A DNA stretch of 64,000 bases from Membranipora membranacea (GCA_914767715.1 OU612066.1:24838283-24902282), one strand, 5' to 3'. Shown: positions 44,601 through 57,567, counted from the stretch's first letter. A program made the numbers and translations. Notes: generated from the sequence alone by a model not told the origin.

Positions 44601-46110
44601 TTTATATATTGAACATTTGGCAAGGGCAAACTTTGCTTTTGTGATTAATCTAAAGATTTTAGTGTGATAAAGAGAAGTTTTCACTGCATTCATGGAAATA
44701 AGTTAATGATAGAAAACTGGTAAAAAATTAAGCCCATTTGACCACCTCTGAAAGTGATGTTACTCTCATAGCACTCTATGCTGATTTTCTAAGTTGAAAT
44801 TTATATCTAGTGAAATGTAACATTGATTGATGGGACAGGGTAATTGAAGACAATTTCAAGATTAGAATTGTTTTAGTTGGCATTTGCTGGCCTAACAGTT
44901 GATAATCCCTGAAAACATTAATAACTTGTAGTTGTGCCTAATCAATGTTTATGCACAGTAATTATCATAGGCAATGGCTCAATTGAACTTAAAGTAGATA
45001 ATTCATTTTTATAATTACAGCCACAACAATTAACTTCTGGCAACAATCCACAGCACCTCAGACAGCCCAAATCTGAGTCCATTATGTGATAAACCAAATA
45101 AATCTCAATATCAAACATCGTTGATAGCCAAAGACACTACAGCAAGATTTTACTGCGCTAATAGGAAATAGGCTTCATTTAACTCTGGCAAAATTTATGT
45201 CGATACACAGCGTTGAGTTAAATGAATTTTGTTGTTACACTCAAAGGGGTTGGCGCTGATGTCTTCTACAAGGTGCCGTGCCGGTTAGGTGTTGGGTTAT
45301 CATCCTGTGTTTTCCACTCCCAAAATAAATTGCGTTTTCTTGTTGAGCTGACATCAGTTATAAAAAATTTCCATTGACACTAGGTTGCTGACTCAATGTG
45401 TGGTCAAAATATCATCGATCCATATTGATATAGGCCGGAATTATATTGGCAAACTGTAGGCAATGGACAATGTTTCCGCAGAGCTTGCCATTCTAAATTT
45501 TCTCTCAGCAAGTATCCGCATGTGCAGTTTTCTACCAGTCCACGTCTTGAGTTCAATTTCAGCCATGACTTAGGTCAGCGGTGACCATTTTGGATGCTAG
45601 AAAGAAGGAAAACAGCACTACCATTTTTTAGATGTTTACTGCAACTACGTATAAATGAATTTAAAACAGGAATTTGCAAACCTTGATAATACTACTATGT
45701 GATCAAGCCAGCAATCAATTTTGATTTCTTAGTGTGGAAGGTTTGATACTGCTATTCCATCTATACCTACCTATACCTACTGCCAGCCAGTTATGATGTT
45801 ACAAAACTAAGTGGCACCTGCCCTACTCATTCGAGATGGATTTACCTTTATGATGATACACTCAAATTGTGGGTGAGCACAACTCCCAAAATATGAAAAT
45901 GTGATGGAATCTCCAATACCCTAGAGGAGGTGACATAATGTCATATGGAACTTAAATTTGGCCACCTAGAGTTGGATTGTAAATTAAGAAAAGCATGTGA
46001 GCAAATATTAGCTAGGCTTTAATGTTGAATGAATGTTCAATCATTGGCAAAATTGTTACCTTTTTTTTCTGTGGATAATTTACTTCTCTAGGGTAATTAA
46101 ATCATGAAGC
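41660..46110. other. Inserted segment of about 4.4 kb inside copy 3
   Basis: Sequence collinear with copy 2 stops near 41660 (equivalent to about 22325) and resumes near 46115 (equivalent to about 22155). The insert has a 58-codon GC-richer frame at 42129-42305 (start MDGYLYSQHF, with CLDCAD) and an old direct duplication: about 43370-44560 resembles about 44885-45850 (TGCCTAATC-GTGTTTAT and TGCCAGC-GTTACGATGTT). No recognised transposase or inverted ends. Confidence 0.6.
42129..42305 (+). CDS. Unrecognised 58-residue frame
   Basis: ATG 42129 to TGA 42305. GC content and codon use are clearly higher than the surroundings. The product has CLDC and a short leucine-rich end, and I recognise no family. 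It may be the fragment of an element that brought in the surrounding DNA; a single small frame is weak evidence for a gene. Confidence 0.2.
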   Translation: MDGYLYSQHFQLYQHDNNDKNAYITTLTTTDGQLCLDCADSLATLGRLIQTLYHITRL

Positions 46111-46884
46111 ACCATAGTGCAAGCTCTCAATAACTTGAAAAAAATCAATATATTTGCCCTCCATATATAATATAAATATATATTATAAGGAGAGGTTAAA
46201 GATGTCCTGTAAGCAAATAAATCACCTGCGTGACAGAGCTGCTCTAACTATGCTAGTTGCAAGCTGTTCAAAATAATGCATACAATTATCCTTTGTTTTC
46301 TGCTATCTAGGGTTAGAGTTAAAGTTTCTGCAAACCGAGCGATCATCGAAACGAGAACTCCCATTCATTCAATTCCCTTTCCATGATATATGTGGTGCTT
46401 ATTTTGTTGTAATTTAAAAGTTTATTAGACACATATTTTAGCAGGGTGTGGGGGTGTCGGGCAGGGGGGGGGGCAAAAGTCTAGGGGGCTCAGACTAGTA
46501 TTTTAGTTTAGGTGCTTAAAATCACAACCGGGTTCTGACGGGTAAATCAATGGTAACATCATTGCTACTACATAATCTAGCGTTGTAACACCAGCGACAA
46601 TAAAATGTCTCACTTTATTTAAATATAGTGTCCTGTCTAGGTTTACTATTAAATCGATGGTATAAACCCTTTCATTTGATTTGATTCAAAGAGACAAACA
46701 ACCTCTATATTAGATAGATCAAACAGCCTGCAAACCGAATTCGAGAAAATCTCTTTATTTTGCTGTAGGTAATTTGTCATTGGTGATTTGTTAAAATTAC
46801 AAATGCTTTAACACCAGGCCCCCTAAAATGTACATTCAGCTAAAAAGACTTGAATTTTAAAAGTAATTGGGCTCATGAGAAAAA

Positions 46885-46981
46885 CACTCCTATCAAAAAA
46901 AAGCATTTTCTGAAAAGCAGTTTAGTCCGTTTGCTTGCAATAAAAAGAATGGATGATGCGACTATTCAAATACCATTTAGG
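46885..46981 (-). pseudogene. Remnant of the nested secreted gene in copy 3
   Basis: On the minus strand it matches the last part of the 20656-21491 gene and its 3' flank (shared TGGTATTTGAATAGTCG and ATTGCAAGCAA-CGGACTAAACTGC). It joins directly to receptor tail sequence (GGAGTAAATCACCTGATGTTG), which in copy 2 lies about 1.49 kb away. Confidence 0.88.
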
Positions 46982-48076
46982 AGTAAATCACCTGATGTTG
47001 AGTGTGAACACAGATTAACCTCACAACATGCTTCATTGGATTTGTTGGGATCTATTCCCCGGGAAATAAGTAAGAGAGGCATATATTTTCATAAAAAAAC
47101 AGGTTTCAAATTACCCCAGCATGAGAGGACCTCATTTTAGCTCGGAAAGAAAGTTACCCACAACACCTCCAATGCCTTGCAAGGGAGCTAGGGGATTGAG
47201 AGTTTTTTCCGAAAGACAACAGACAACTGAACTGCTGACGTGCACAGGAATAATTCCGTAGAGCATTGTGAAACTTTACACACAGTAGTGCAACCTGTTT
47301 TGGTAACAATTCCTCAAAGTTCTCACAGTAAAACATCACTTCCAAGAAGTTCAGATAATCTGCCCCAAAATTAACTCATCCACCATCGGGTGCAAGCTGT
47401 GATTCGGAGGATGCTCTCAGTGTCTATCGAGTTTATACACTTGATAATGACGTATTTGTAGAATTTCTATATCGTGATAATGATTAAGCTAAAAAAGGGA
47501 TACAAAGATATCTTGCAATTTTTCTACTGAGCGTGTGCTATTTGATTGATTGTTCCAAGCATTTGTATTGACCTATATGGTATATTTACTATTATTCTCC
47601 ACAGGTCATAATATCAAACGATCTGGCTAGGAAGGTGGTATAATGATGATTGATGTCTTTATTAATCCAGCACTGTACTTTACTGTAAGCTGTGATATTA
47701 AGGAAGCCCTCAGTGTTTATCAGGTTATGCCTTTTTTGTTTAAGTGTTTAAGGTAATGTCAAAGGCCGATCCGAATATCAACATATCATATACCGTTGGA
47801 GAGCTGCCGAGCTACTGAAAATGAATACCTGAACAAAAACTTGATTAAATGACGTTGTGTCATTTTAGGGAGGAAATGAGGCAGAAAACGCTTTTTTTTC
47901 AATGTAGATGGAGGAGTCAAATTAAGTGCAAGAAATTTTAAAACAGGTGGAATGTATAGTTAGAGATTGTGTTCATCGTAAAATTTCATTTTCTTTGATA
48001 TATGACAAGTCTAAATTGACTTTTTACGTCACGCCATACAATTCATTTTTTTTGTGAAGCCATGAAAATATATGAA

Positions 48077-48520
48077 ATTTCAATCATTAATTCAGAGCAG
48101 ATCATAAGCTCGAAACAGAATTAATTACGATTTTCAATGAATGCCAAAAAACAGCTATTTTCTGGGACTTTTGAGGCGTTTTTGGGCTTTCTTTTGCGCT
48201 AAATTCAAGAAAGATGAAAATGCAGTGAAAAATTCCCTTGGCATTTCTTGTGTGCACCATGGTTAATGAAAGCGGCTTCGTATGTGAGAACTTTCGAAAA
48301 AACTTTGTTTGTCCACAATGATGGTCATTTGGACAGCATGTTTGACACTATGTAAAATTGGCGAAAATATTAGCTGCATTTGAGAGTCTCTACTGTCATT
48401 GCAATATGCAAGCTAATTTGTTGAAAGTCAATGTGTATGACATTTGAAGAGTACTCTAAGAGAAAATCATAACTATTTTTGTTTCGAGCCTATGATCTGT
48501 TCTGAATTAATGATTGAAAT
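48077..48520. repeat. Inverted-repeat element between copies 3 and 4
   Basis: Arms of about 60 nt (ATTTCAATCATTAATTCAGA and GCTCGAAACA shared) face each other at 48077-48140 and 48462-48520. It has the form of a small foldback element; target duplication not resolved. Confidence 0.65.
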
Positions 48521-48583
48521 TGAAATGATGAAACAAATACAAAAGAAAATGACTCTCAAAGTCAGTTACATATTTGTCTGCAG

Positions 48584-51108
48584 GCTTATAGGCTGGAGTT
48601 TTCACACAGCGGCATCTTCTTAGTTCTGACCCTAAAGCTTCTCTCATTTCCGACTCTTTGTTGCGCCTATGCAAGATATGTGAGTAGTACTGTACAATAT
48701 TTGAGCAATTTATATATTTTTATTTTCCATGATTTTTTTTAATTTCTCACAGAGCTTCTTTCTTCCTATCTTGTATATATATTGAACATCGAGAGATTAT
48801 TTATATAATTAGATGGCTTTAATTGGTTGACCTTAAATACATTTCATGAATAATTGCAGGTTGATTGTCAGAATTGTCAAAGGTTTTACAGTACTTTTGG
48901 CACTTTACAGATTTTTATCTGCGCAAGGATTATCATAATCCTGATTTATTTTGTCATGAGCCTTAACACCATCATCATCGGCAGATAAACACCAAATGAA
49001 TTATTCAATGAAAACAATCGGATTGATCTCATGATTGTCTTAGCTAAGTGATGATTGTAGAACTTGACTTGCTGTTTATGCCCTTTCTTCAACTTCAACG
49101 ACCTCGGACCTTGCCTCCCCTGCCATTTTTCTAAAGCACTGCCCTGAATGTTATTACACTGGTGGAAATTTTTAGGCCGTGAGAGAGGATCCGCAACCAG
49201 TATCAATTTCATATAACTCCTCCTATCGCTGATCGATTCGCTTTCGAAATAATAATATATTGCAGTGATGTTTTAGTGTTATTTCTTTTAAGTGTATCCC
49301 ATGTTGCTGCTTACAACGTCAGGCTCTAAGAGAAAGAGTACTATTGATACCAGTAGTTACCCAGATGGATATATCACCAATGATCAAACCTTTGAAGGGT
49401 CAGACAAAAAGGTTGCACTAAACAATCTTATGCAAGCAGCTCTTATTAATTTGCCAGTGACATCAACTGTGACAATGCACATTTATCAACTTAATGAGAC
49501 GTTAGCAAAAGTTAACACGTTCGAACTCTCCAACTATGAAGAGTTTGTCGACTTATAAAACCGTTCTGACAGAAATCCGGTAGTAGAACATTATGGCCAA
49601 CACGATATCAAGCTGCTTTTTCAGGATATGATGTGAAAGATGAAGTGATCCACATCCGATATTCAGGTTCGTATTAATTCTACTGATTTTGTCACAGGGT
49701 CCAAGAAAGAGCAACTGTGAAACTATATTACTGTCTGTCCAGTGTCAGTCACATATACTATATTAAAACCACTGTAAATTTTCACTTCCAGCATGTTGTT
49801 TAAAATTTGTTGTTTTGATAAACTTTGACACAATGTAGTTTACGTACATATTACAACAAATTTTATTTACCTTCATTCTATGCCCAATGTATGAGATACT
49901 GTTATCATACCTTTACATTACCACACTTACTAATGTAATCATGATTGATTGATTTTTATTGAGGTCGTGTAATACCAACATTGCAAATCAGACCATGCAA
50001 GGCTTAGAGAGGGTAACTGATCGGAGCTACCGAGCCTCTTGTCTGAGCTTCGACACAAAGCTCACACATTCAGCTGCAAGGATCGGCAATGGGAGCCACC
50101 GCTGGAATGTATTGCTCAAAACTCAACATACACGACAGAATCTACCCCTGATACAGGTACTACAATTTCATATGTACTGATATACTTTACGTCTTTCTGA
50201 GATGAAAGGAATTGATTCACAACTTTAAATGAGTATTCTGATATATATACATAAAATATTCTGTAAAACTTCGGCTTCCAACTACCATAGCCTTAGAGGA
50301 AAGCGTATGTGTACAAATAATAGACATTATAAATACTTTGAATTGCTTACAGAGACAACTGACGGCATTTATGATGGAGATCGGAGGCCTCAGAATAATG
50401 GAACCACGAAAACATCTGCCAACTCAACAATTACATCTGCTACCTACATAATATCCATTATTGGAGCGACTCTGGGCTTATTGACAGTTGTTCCAATGTT
50501 GATGACTTGGTATTGCGCTTTATTGAGGTATGAGAACAATCTTCAGTAAAAAATTAGAACTGCATTACTCTAGAAGCATCAAACTGTTTTATTAATAGCA
50601 ATTTTTCGCCTGGTTTTGCCTTAGTTTTACCAGCTTCCTGTTGAAGGTAAAGGCAACTATTGCCATTTATCTTGATAAGACAAACCATAAGCTTTGCCCG
50701 GAGGAGTCAACGCCCCGGATTAGCTGACGACCTCTACCAGTTGTATACACTGGAATGTGACTATCAGTGCATCCTGGTCACCGTGCACTACGTGAATGAT
50801 ACGTGAAACGGATTATGATGCCTTATAGTCTGATCTAGCCTTTATGATGGTACGGGTATATGTGCACATCGGTTGATACTGGGGCTGAGTTTTATCACTT
50901 TTAACTTGAATTCCACCACTTTGCTAAAGAGTCTCTGCACAACAGTTTGGGCTTGGGTATCTGTGGCAATGGTGATGAAACTATGCTCAAACACACTGTT
51001 TCAAATAAATTTTATAAGAGATTTAACCACCCTGTTATTGTTTTGTTAGGTTAAAAGCCAAAGTCTCTGCAAACAGAATACAGGCCAAAGGAGGAGCAGC
51101 AATACAAG
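48584..51108 (+). pseudogene. Receptor family copy 4, decayed and lacking the ITAM exon
   Basis: Exons: 48584-48679 (leader, ends AT), 48860-48927 (signal peptide, split ATG), 49293-49666 (LNET), about 49966-50156 (CCP), 50353-50527 (stalk and helix), 51050-51108 (juxtamembrane, 59 nt). Lesions: the signal-peptide donor reads GGAT where copy 1 has GGTT; TAA in the LNET exon near 49556 plus a frame break; CCP acceptor AG changed to AT, and a 10-nt deletion removing the HGF codons. Membrane and juxtamembrane exons are open with correct phases. Homology to the copy 1 intron continues to about 51230 and then stops, with no tail exon. Confidence 0.75.
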
Positions 51109-51230
51109 GTATGTGACAGCAAACAATGTTTTATTTGACACTCATTTTCATTCAACAGGTTCTGATTTGCAGCGCCTCCTTTCATGAGTTTCTATAACCA
51201 GTATAACTGGAGGTCTAATCCTAATCCTAA

Positions 51231-54200
51231 TTCCAATAAACGACTAAAGCTGAGGTTAACAGGAAGAACAGGTAATGTCATATGTATTTTATTGTGCTTG
51301 TGTCATTTGATTGATTATTTGTTATGCAAATCAATTTGTCGACAGTATTTACATGTCCATTCTCTGAATTATGCGTAAAAAGAGGCTAAGAGCGTCATAC
51401 TCAGAATTCAATCGATAAAGCAGGTATGGATTGAACCTTCTAATTTGTATTTGACGTAATCAGAGATTTTCACAAGCTAAGTACTCTTTGTTTGATGCTC
51501 TCATTTAGTTTTGCGTCATAGATATGTTCAAATGTTATTTTTTGTCATAAAAATAAAAATGTGGCATTTGCCTTTTAAACTCAGCCCAAAAACGATGCAT
51601 GTATTATGTATGTGGAAATATTGGTACGTAAATGAAAACTTCTTGCTGTACATTTCCTGCTTCCAGAAAATAAGAGACTTGATGAAGATAGTGAAGTTTT
51701 TATTTTAATCCGCGACGACATCATTCGCTTTATGAGGGAAAATAAACAAGTATATGCGGTATCTTTTGCATTAACGTAATCATAAGTTTCATAATCAAGT
51801 ACTTATGATCTATGTTTGGTTGCACCCTAGAATAAGGATAAAGCTAGATGTACTAATCCCTTTGTCAGCTCCTACAGCTGAAAATTTCATAAAACTCTCA
51901 TTTCTCAATGCATTAATCACAGCGCAGTCGATTATAATAGACATATTAAATTAACAATATTGTACTGTCTGGCGACTAGAACACAACACAACCTGGCAGG
52001 TTGTGTTGTGTTCTAGCCGCCAGCCTTTGGAGTGACTCTAGAAGTAATATAATCCTCATATGAGTGATCTAGCTCTCTTCATGAGTATACATGTTGTACG
52101 GTCAACAGTCATAAGTAGAGTCCCTTTCCCAAACTCGCCTTCTTCATTTTCTTTTGCTTTTTCGGTTTTCTTCTCTTTTTGTTGCAGATTCCTACTTTTT
52201 GGTTGTTTAGTTTGGATCTTTAATATGTAATAATAATATAATATATGTAGTTGGTACAGAGGTATAATATGATTCCTCAGCACGAAATATGACAGCAGTC
52301 TGCGCTATCTGTTTGCCGCTATGTGACTGACTGTTTTTTGACTGAGTCATATTACCTATACCTTTGTACTCCAACTACATGTAAAAATGGGAGTTGCCTT
52401 CACTTTATGTGTGGTAGGGCAACTCAAAAGTAATATATGATGGCTATTAGAATTTGGCTAATATTCAATATGACACAATGTCTTATTCTAGCACTCCAAG
52501 CCTTGAGAGATTATCATGTGCAGCTGTTTGTGCGCATTCTACCTGCAAGATCAAGCTCTGTGTGCAATGCCCATGACATTCTCATTTCAATGGGAGCAAT
52601 CTCCGAAAATATTTGGAGCAATGCAACTTGTAGGGATAGCCAAGGATGTAAATAGTCAAGTGGAATTTGAGCTGAATTATGAATTATGCTGATTTCATTG
52701 GCTGACAATTGTATGTGAAGTGACAGTTCAAAACCATGTAACAAAATAACACAGGGTCACTGGGTGATATGGGTGTACCATTTGGCAGTTGATGTGCACA
52801 AGTGCCCCAGTAATCCTAGTCACTACATAATCGCTATAACGCTTCTATAACCCCACAAACATGATGCATAACAACAATAGTGCAATATCAAATGACACGA
52901 CATCATTTTCTGCTTCAAGAGCTTTCAATTGTGTATAGAAACTCAACATTTGCTACCCCTGCTTGCTAAATGTTATTGCGTTGGTAATAAACAATAATAC
53001 CAAAATTGTTTGCTTAACCTCCAAAAAAGAGGAAGTGCTATGGGATAATCCACCAGGCACAACAGATTTTTAAAGTGGCTATACACCAAATAAAGTTCAG
53101 AAGAAAGCTGAGGGCACTGATATTATATTCATGCATTACAGAAACATATCTGACCCTGAATAAGCATATGGCAATTTACGTATGATTGCTGGAAACAATT
53201 TCTCCTCTTTGATTGGTCCAAAAGGTCAGTAATGCTACAGCCGACGCCTTGTAAAAATTTTTAAGTAGCGTGCCTGAGTTTTTAAAGGTCATTACTGGGA
53301 CATCAGAATTTTAGCTAGATCGAAATACTGACACAAAGCTATTTACGGATGAAATATCTCCACAAATAGCCATACTGTGTATTTTACCACTGATCCATGA
53401 ATTCATATCAATGGCTTCTGCTTCTGCTTAATAATTGCAGTCGACCTGGTCCTTGTAGCAATGTTCATATCATCAGTACCGTTGATTTATCCTATGTTTT
53501 GTGTCCATTAGTAGGTTTTTGGCAGAAGTCAGTATACAGATTGTTTTTGTATGATAAGAGAGCTGGCATTGAGTCCTTATCCTTCAGGTCAGCTTAGAGT
53601 CCTGGTGTTCTTTGAGATCCAGATGGCCCAGATATTGTTAGTCCTGATAATAAATGGTGCAGACTTGGTTTATGTGTTGGACATAGCAAAATATTGACAA
53701 GACAGGGTTGATAATCAAGTTGATAGAAGAGTGATTGGTATCACGGTTGATAATCAGTTTGATAGAAGAGTAATTGGTATTGTAATAAGATACACTGGTA
53801 ATTTAATTGATGCAGCAAGGCTTGCTACACAACAGACACCTATTACATAGCAATGCAAGGAAGGCCATCACAGCCTCAGAACTGAACCCCCAAGCAAGCA
53901 CCCAGCCTGACGGGGCAAAATAGAGCGGGTTGCAAATATTCAGCAATAAGCGGCTGGATGGATGAACTACATATTCATCTGATATGTTTAAGTGGTTTAC
54001 TTTTACAGTATCAGATATAGGATACTCAAGGGAGTTTGATAATGAGACAGTATGCGCATGATGCTGAACGGTCATTAGCTCCATTATACTGATTATGATC
54101 ATAGAAAGTTTGTTCCTGTCAGTTGGATAAGCATAATATAGTTTTTCATTTGTGCTATGGTTAGTGGACTAAGTGATTTTTACAGCTGCAGCCTTCCAAG

Positions 54201-54321
54201 TAATTATCTGAGTTATTGATCTGTGAAAAAGATGCTTACATTCAACGCTTTGGTGTGAGTAACGTTCAACAGCATACAAGTGTTTACTCCATTCTATCCA
54301 GATACTGTATGCTGCTACACT
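51231..54321. other. Intergenic, with hairpin and tandem repeats
   Basis: Contains the hairpin at 51968-52023 and a direct repeat of about 45 nt at about 53702-53790 (TTGATAATCA-GTTTGATAGAAGAG-TTGGTAT). Several short frames lack splice support or motifs. No gene called. Confidence 0.45.
51968..52023. repeat. 27-bp hairpin
   Basis: CTGGCGxCTAGAACACAACA continues to a centre at GGCAGG and returns as its complement, with one mismatch per arm. Confidence 0.85.
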
Positions 54322-55965
54322 ATGGGAAATCTTAGTACGTGTACAACTGCCTCTGCAACAAATGATGTCGAGTTAACCTCACCAGTCATTTTATATGACT
54401 GCTTACTCATAGAGATTCTAAGCTATCTGGATATCAAAACACTTATCTCCGTGGCACAAGCATGTAAACGATTGAGAGGTCTGGCTTACAGACGTCAGTT
54501 TTGGCGAGGTTGCATTATCAACATGTCTACCAAGAAATTGATCAGCAGAGCAACTTCAAATAGCTTGGAAAAGAGAGGTATCAGGATGATCAGAATATCT
54601 GAGAGGGACATTTTTGAGTACACCAATGACAGGAAAGTAAGAAGCAGAAACAAGAGCCATATGAGGCGGATTATGAAACACTATACAACTAACTTTCGCG
54701 TAGTTGACTCAACAAGGAACTTGTTCAGTGCTGTGGAAGCATCAACAGTCCTTCTCTCAACAAGACAGTACTCGGTCATCAAACCTCTTAGCCTCTCAAA
54801 TTTCACATACTTAACGTCATTATATATGGTTTTATGTTTCACAGTTTTCGAATTCGAACGTCACCACAAACATTTAGCACAATCACTCAGGTCATTGACT
54901 AACATTGGGCAATTGACCTTTCTAGTTAATGTTGAAGATCACCATTTACCAATCCATAATGATCACTCATGGCATGACCATGAGGCTTTTGACAACCTCG
55001 ACTATGTGAATGTCATATTGAGCTGTTTGCCACATCTAACAGACTTTACAATCGGTAAAAGTTATCATGATTTCTTTGGGAGAAGAGAGGTAAAGGTCAT
55101 ATGTGAAGATCTGCCAGACAGCTTGTCAGTGTCAAATCTTGAACGGCTGAGTATTCGGTATGGCCTTCTCAGCCAAAAGATCCAGAGTTTCTCATCAAAA
55201 TTCCCAAATCTAATACACCTTGAAGTTGGCCAGCCACTGAGTCAAAGTTGTGGCGCATCTATCAACATTGAGCCAGCTCTTGATCTTATAATGAAAGCTA
55301 AATACCTGAGAAGTTTGAAGGTCAACTTGGTGAGTGGTGTTGACTATCCTGTACTGGTTCCTGATTCGTTGGATGCGCTTCACATCACTGGAGTAGTCAT
55401 AGAGAATCCCATAGATTTGCAAAAGATAGTGGGAGCATCTCACAAGCTATGTCTCATTGAATTTGACATGAAAACAGTAACAGATGACCAGGATACATGC
55501 ATTTGCTTAGGTGTATCAACCTCAAGCCTGTGTTCGGTAATAGCAACACTAAGTCACCTCCATATATTGACTCTTTCGTTAGAGACATGTCTTGAGATTG
55601 ATGATGGACTACTAGAAGTGATAACTCACAAGAAGTCTCTACAGAGTGTCCTTGGGGTGAAGTTTGTAGATACAGGCAACCTACCTAGTAATATTCAGTA
55701 TATCTCCAAAGATATATCACAGCAACAACAGGGTGACCATAACTCGTACAGAATATTTAAGAGAGTATCAAATCAATCATGGATTCAAGTCGAAAACTTC
55801 AGCACAGACTGGTACCATGCTTGTGGAAGGTACTACTTCTATCCTTGTAAGGACTTGGGATATGAGCTAGGACCCATTCAGAAGTTTCTACTTGACGAAT
55901 GGCATCAACATGAGAAACGCTGCTGTGATATAGATGAAGAAAGACAGCGTAGACTTAATGTGTGA
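54322..55965 (+). CDS. F-box protein, intronless
   Basis: ATG 54322 opens a 547-residue frame; the frame extends 14 codons upstream without an ATG. About residues 23-63 form an F-box: LYDCLLIEILSYLDIKTLIS, then VAQACKRLRGLA and FWRG. F-boxes bind Skp1 in SCF ubiquitin ligases and present a substrate held by the C-terminal domain. The rest (about 100-500) has irregular leucine-rich segments (LPHLTDF, NLERLSIRYG, LRSLKVNLV, LHILTLSLETC) that suggest degenerate leucine-rich repeats. The C terminus is charged (HQHEKRCCDIDEERQRRL). Lack of introns beside intron-rich neighbours may reflect retroposition. Substrate unknown. Confidence 0.85.
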   Translation: MGNLSTCTTASATNDVELTSPVILYDCLLIEILSYLDIKTLISVAQACKRLRGLAYRRQFWRGCIINMSTKKLISRATSNSLEKRGIRMIRISERDIFEYTNDRKVRSRNKSHMRRIMKHYTTNFRVVDSTRNLFSAVEASTVLLSTRQYSVIKPLSLSNFTYLTSLYMVLCFTVFEFERHHKHLAQSLRSLTNIGQLTFLVNVEDHHLPIHNDHSWHDHEAFDNLDYVNVILSCLPHLTDFTIGKSYHDFFGRREVKVICEDLPDSLSVSNLERLSIRYGLLSQKIQSFSSKFPNLIHLEVGQPLSQSCGASINIEPALDLIMKAKYLRSLKVNLVSGVDYPVLVPDSLDALHITGVVIENPIDLQKIVGASHKLCLIEFDMKTVTDDQDTCICLGVSTSSLCSVIATLSHLHILTLSLETCLEIDDGLLEVITHKKSLQSVLGVKFVDTGNLPSNIQYISKDISQQQQGDHNSYRIFKRVSNQSWIQVENFSTDWYHACGRYYFYPCKDLGYELGPIQKFLLDEWHQHEKRCCDIDEERQRRLNV

Positions 55966-57567
55966 CTTATGAATAATGTGCTACCACATCTTATAGGTAT
56001 TATCACTGACTATTACTTAGTAAGACCAAGGAGTTGGTTTGGACACATCATTCATCAGAAAACTTAAAGATGGGGTACGGGTCAGATTCACTTTCTCCCG
56101 TCCCTATCCAGGTTGATAGACCACCCAATTACGATGATGTTCATGTGCTCCAATTTGGCGCCAAATACATCATAACAATTTGTTTACATTTATAAGCAAG
56201 AATATGATGTCATATGTAGTACTCTCTTAAACAATACCCTATCAATCAATAATGACTGATTTACATTTAGCGATTTTTCTCAGTAAATATTTAGTATTTT
56301 TGAAAATCATTATAGCTACACATTCCTCAACTATATTTGACTCTGCTGATGTAGTTTTGAAACCTAATTTTCTTTTTTTAGAAGAAATTAGATGTTAAAA
56401 AGTGTAGGAATACAATAATTTTCAGTTCAGTTTATAGTTAAATTACAGTGTCACAATGTTTGTCAAAGCAGGTGCACTGCACGATATTGATCTTCTAATG
56501 AATTATAAATCAATATATCATTAATCATCATGCTTAACGCTATTAAATATGGCTCAATGTAGCTTGTCTTGACAAGACATGCTATACGATGGTAATTACT
56601 GTGATCTCACAAGTTTTTAAGATTTTATTTTGAGCATAGAAAATTGGTAAAAGTAAGTCTCATAAAAAAAATTTTGGTCCATATTATATTAAATTACTCC
56701 CCGCACAAGTAAATCCCTGTAGATAGACTACCAAGTGTCTACAATTAATGCTGGATCAGAATAACACTCCATCTTTAAGGGCTTACTACATGTTGGAGTT
56801 GCCTCGCTATAATTTGTGAGAAGAAAACTCTAAATGCAAAACTACCTATGATTGACCTCCTGTCACAACACATTCATTATCATCTAATGTCTATTGGTAA
56901 TCAAGTAAAGTTGAATAATATGTAATAATTATAGTTTAATAATATAGTATGAACAGTTTTCAACTTCATGAAGTGCATGAAATCTTGCAATACTTTTATT
57001 GGCAGTCTAATTCACTTCAATAGTGGAATGTTTTCAGAATTAGTGCCGAAATTAAGTGAATAATAATAATAATTGAATAATTTTCCATGACTCACATCAT
57101 CAATACTAAAATCAGATTTCGAGAAAAACTATGTCGCAGATATGGGTATGGTTGATCAATGTGAGGACATGATAGCCCTAGAACAAGTTTGTTGCCAACA
57201 TGGTGGCAGAGTGATATTGCAAAAGTCAAGTAATTAAGATAGTCAACTTTCTAAGTTTTCCTCTACGTTCACAGAGGGAACAAACTTTTATGTTAACACT
57301 GTTAATTTCCGTTTGTCATAAAATGGTATTTAAGATGTGATTTTCATGTATTTATTTATTATGAAATATATTCGAATGCTATGATATTGTTATGAGAAAT
57401 AGAACAATCATGGGAGAAAGATATATATCAACAGCAAAAATATAATTATAGTGTATTCAGTTCTCATCCCCAGATAAAATATGATATTAAATTCAACGGG
57501 TAGGAGAGAAGAAATTGTACTGAGATCTGGTTTGGTTACAATATTCCTCGGCAAGATGTGTGTCAAT
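55966..57567. other. Intergenic, no gene seen
   Basis: Very AT-rich. Presumed 3' flanks of two convergent genes. No coding or structured signal recognised. Confidence 0.45.

Larger units (their letters stand above)
39860..47487 (+). pseudogene. Receptor family copy 3, heavily disrupted
   Basis: Recognisable parts: end of the LNET exon (39860-39947), CCP exon (about 40893-41103), stalk and membrane exon (from 41352), juxtamembrane exon (about 46315-46375) and tail (46979-47487). Lesions: the CCP has a TAG after LDMQG (a 1-nt loss) and a 4-nt loss; the membrane exon has lost its donor and its helix contains PGLF and an Arg; the juxtamembrane donor is gone; about 4.4 kb of unrelated DNA lies between membrane and juxtamembrane exons; a deletion removed the ITAM and most of the nested gene. 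Tail residues KSPDVECEHRLT remain. Confidence 0.8.
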
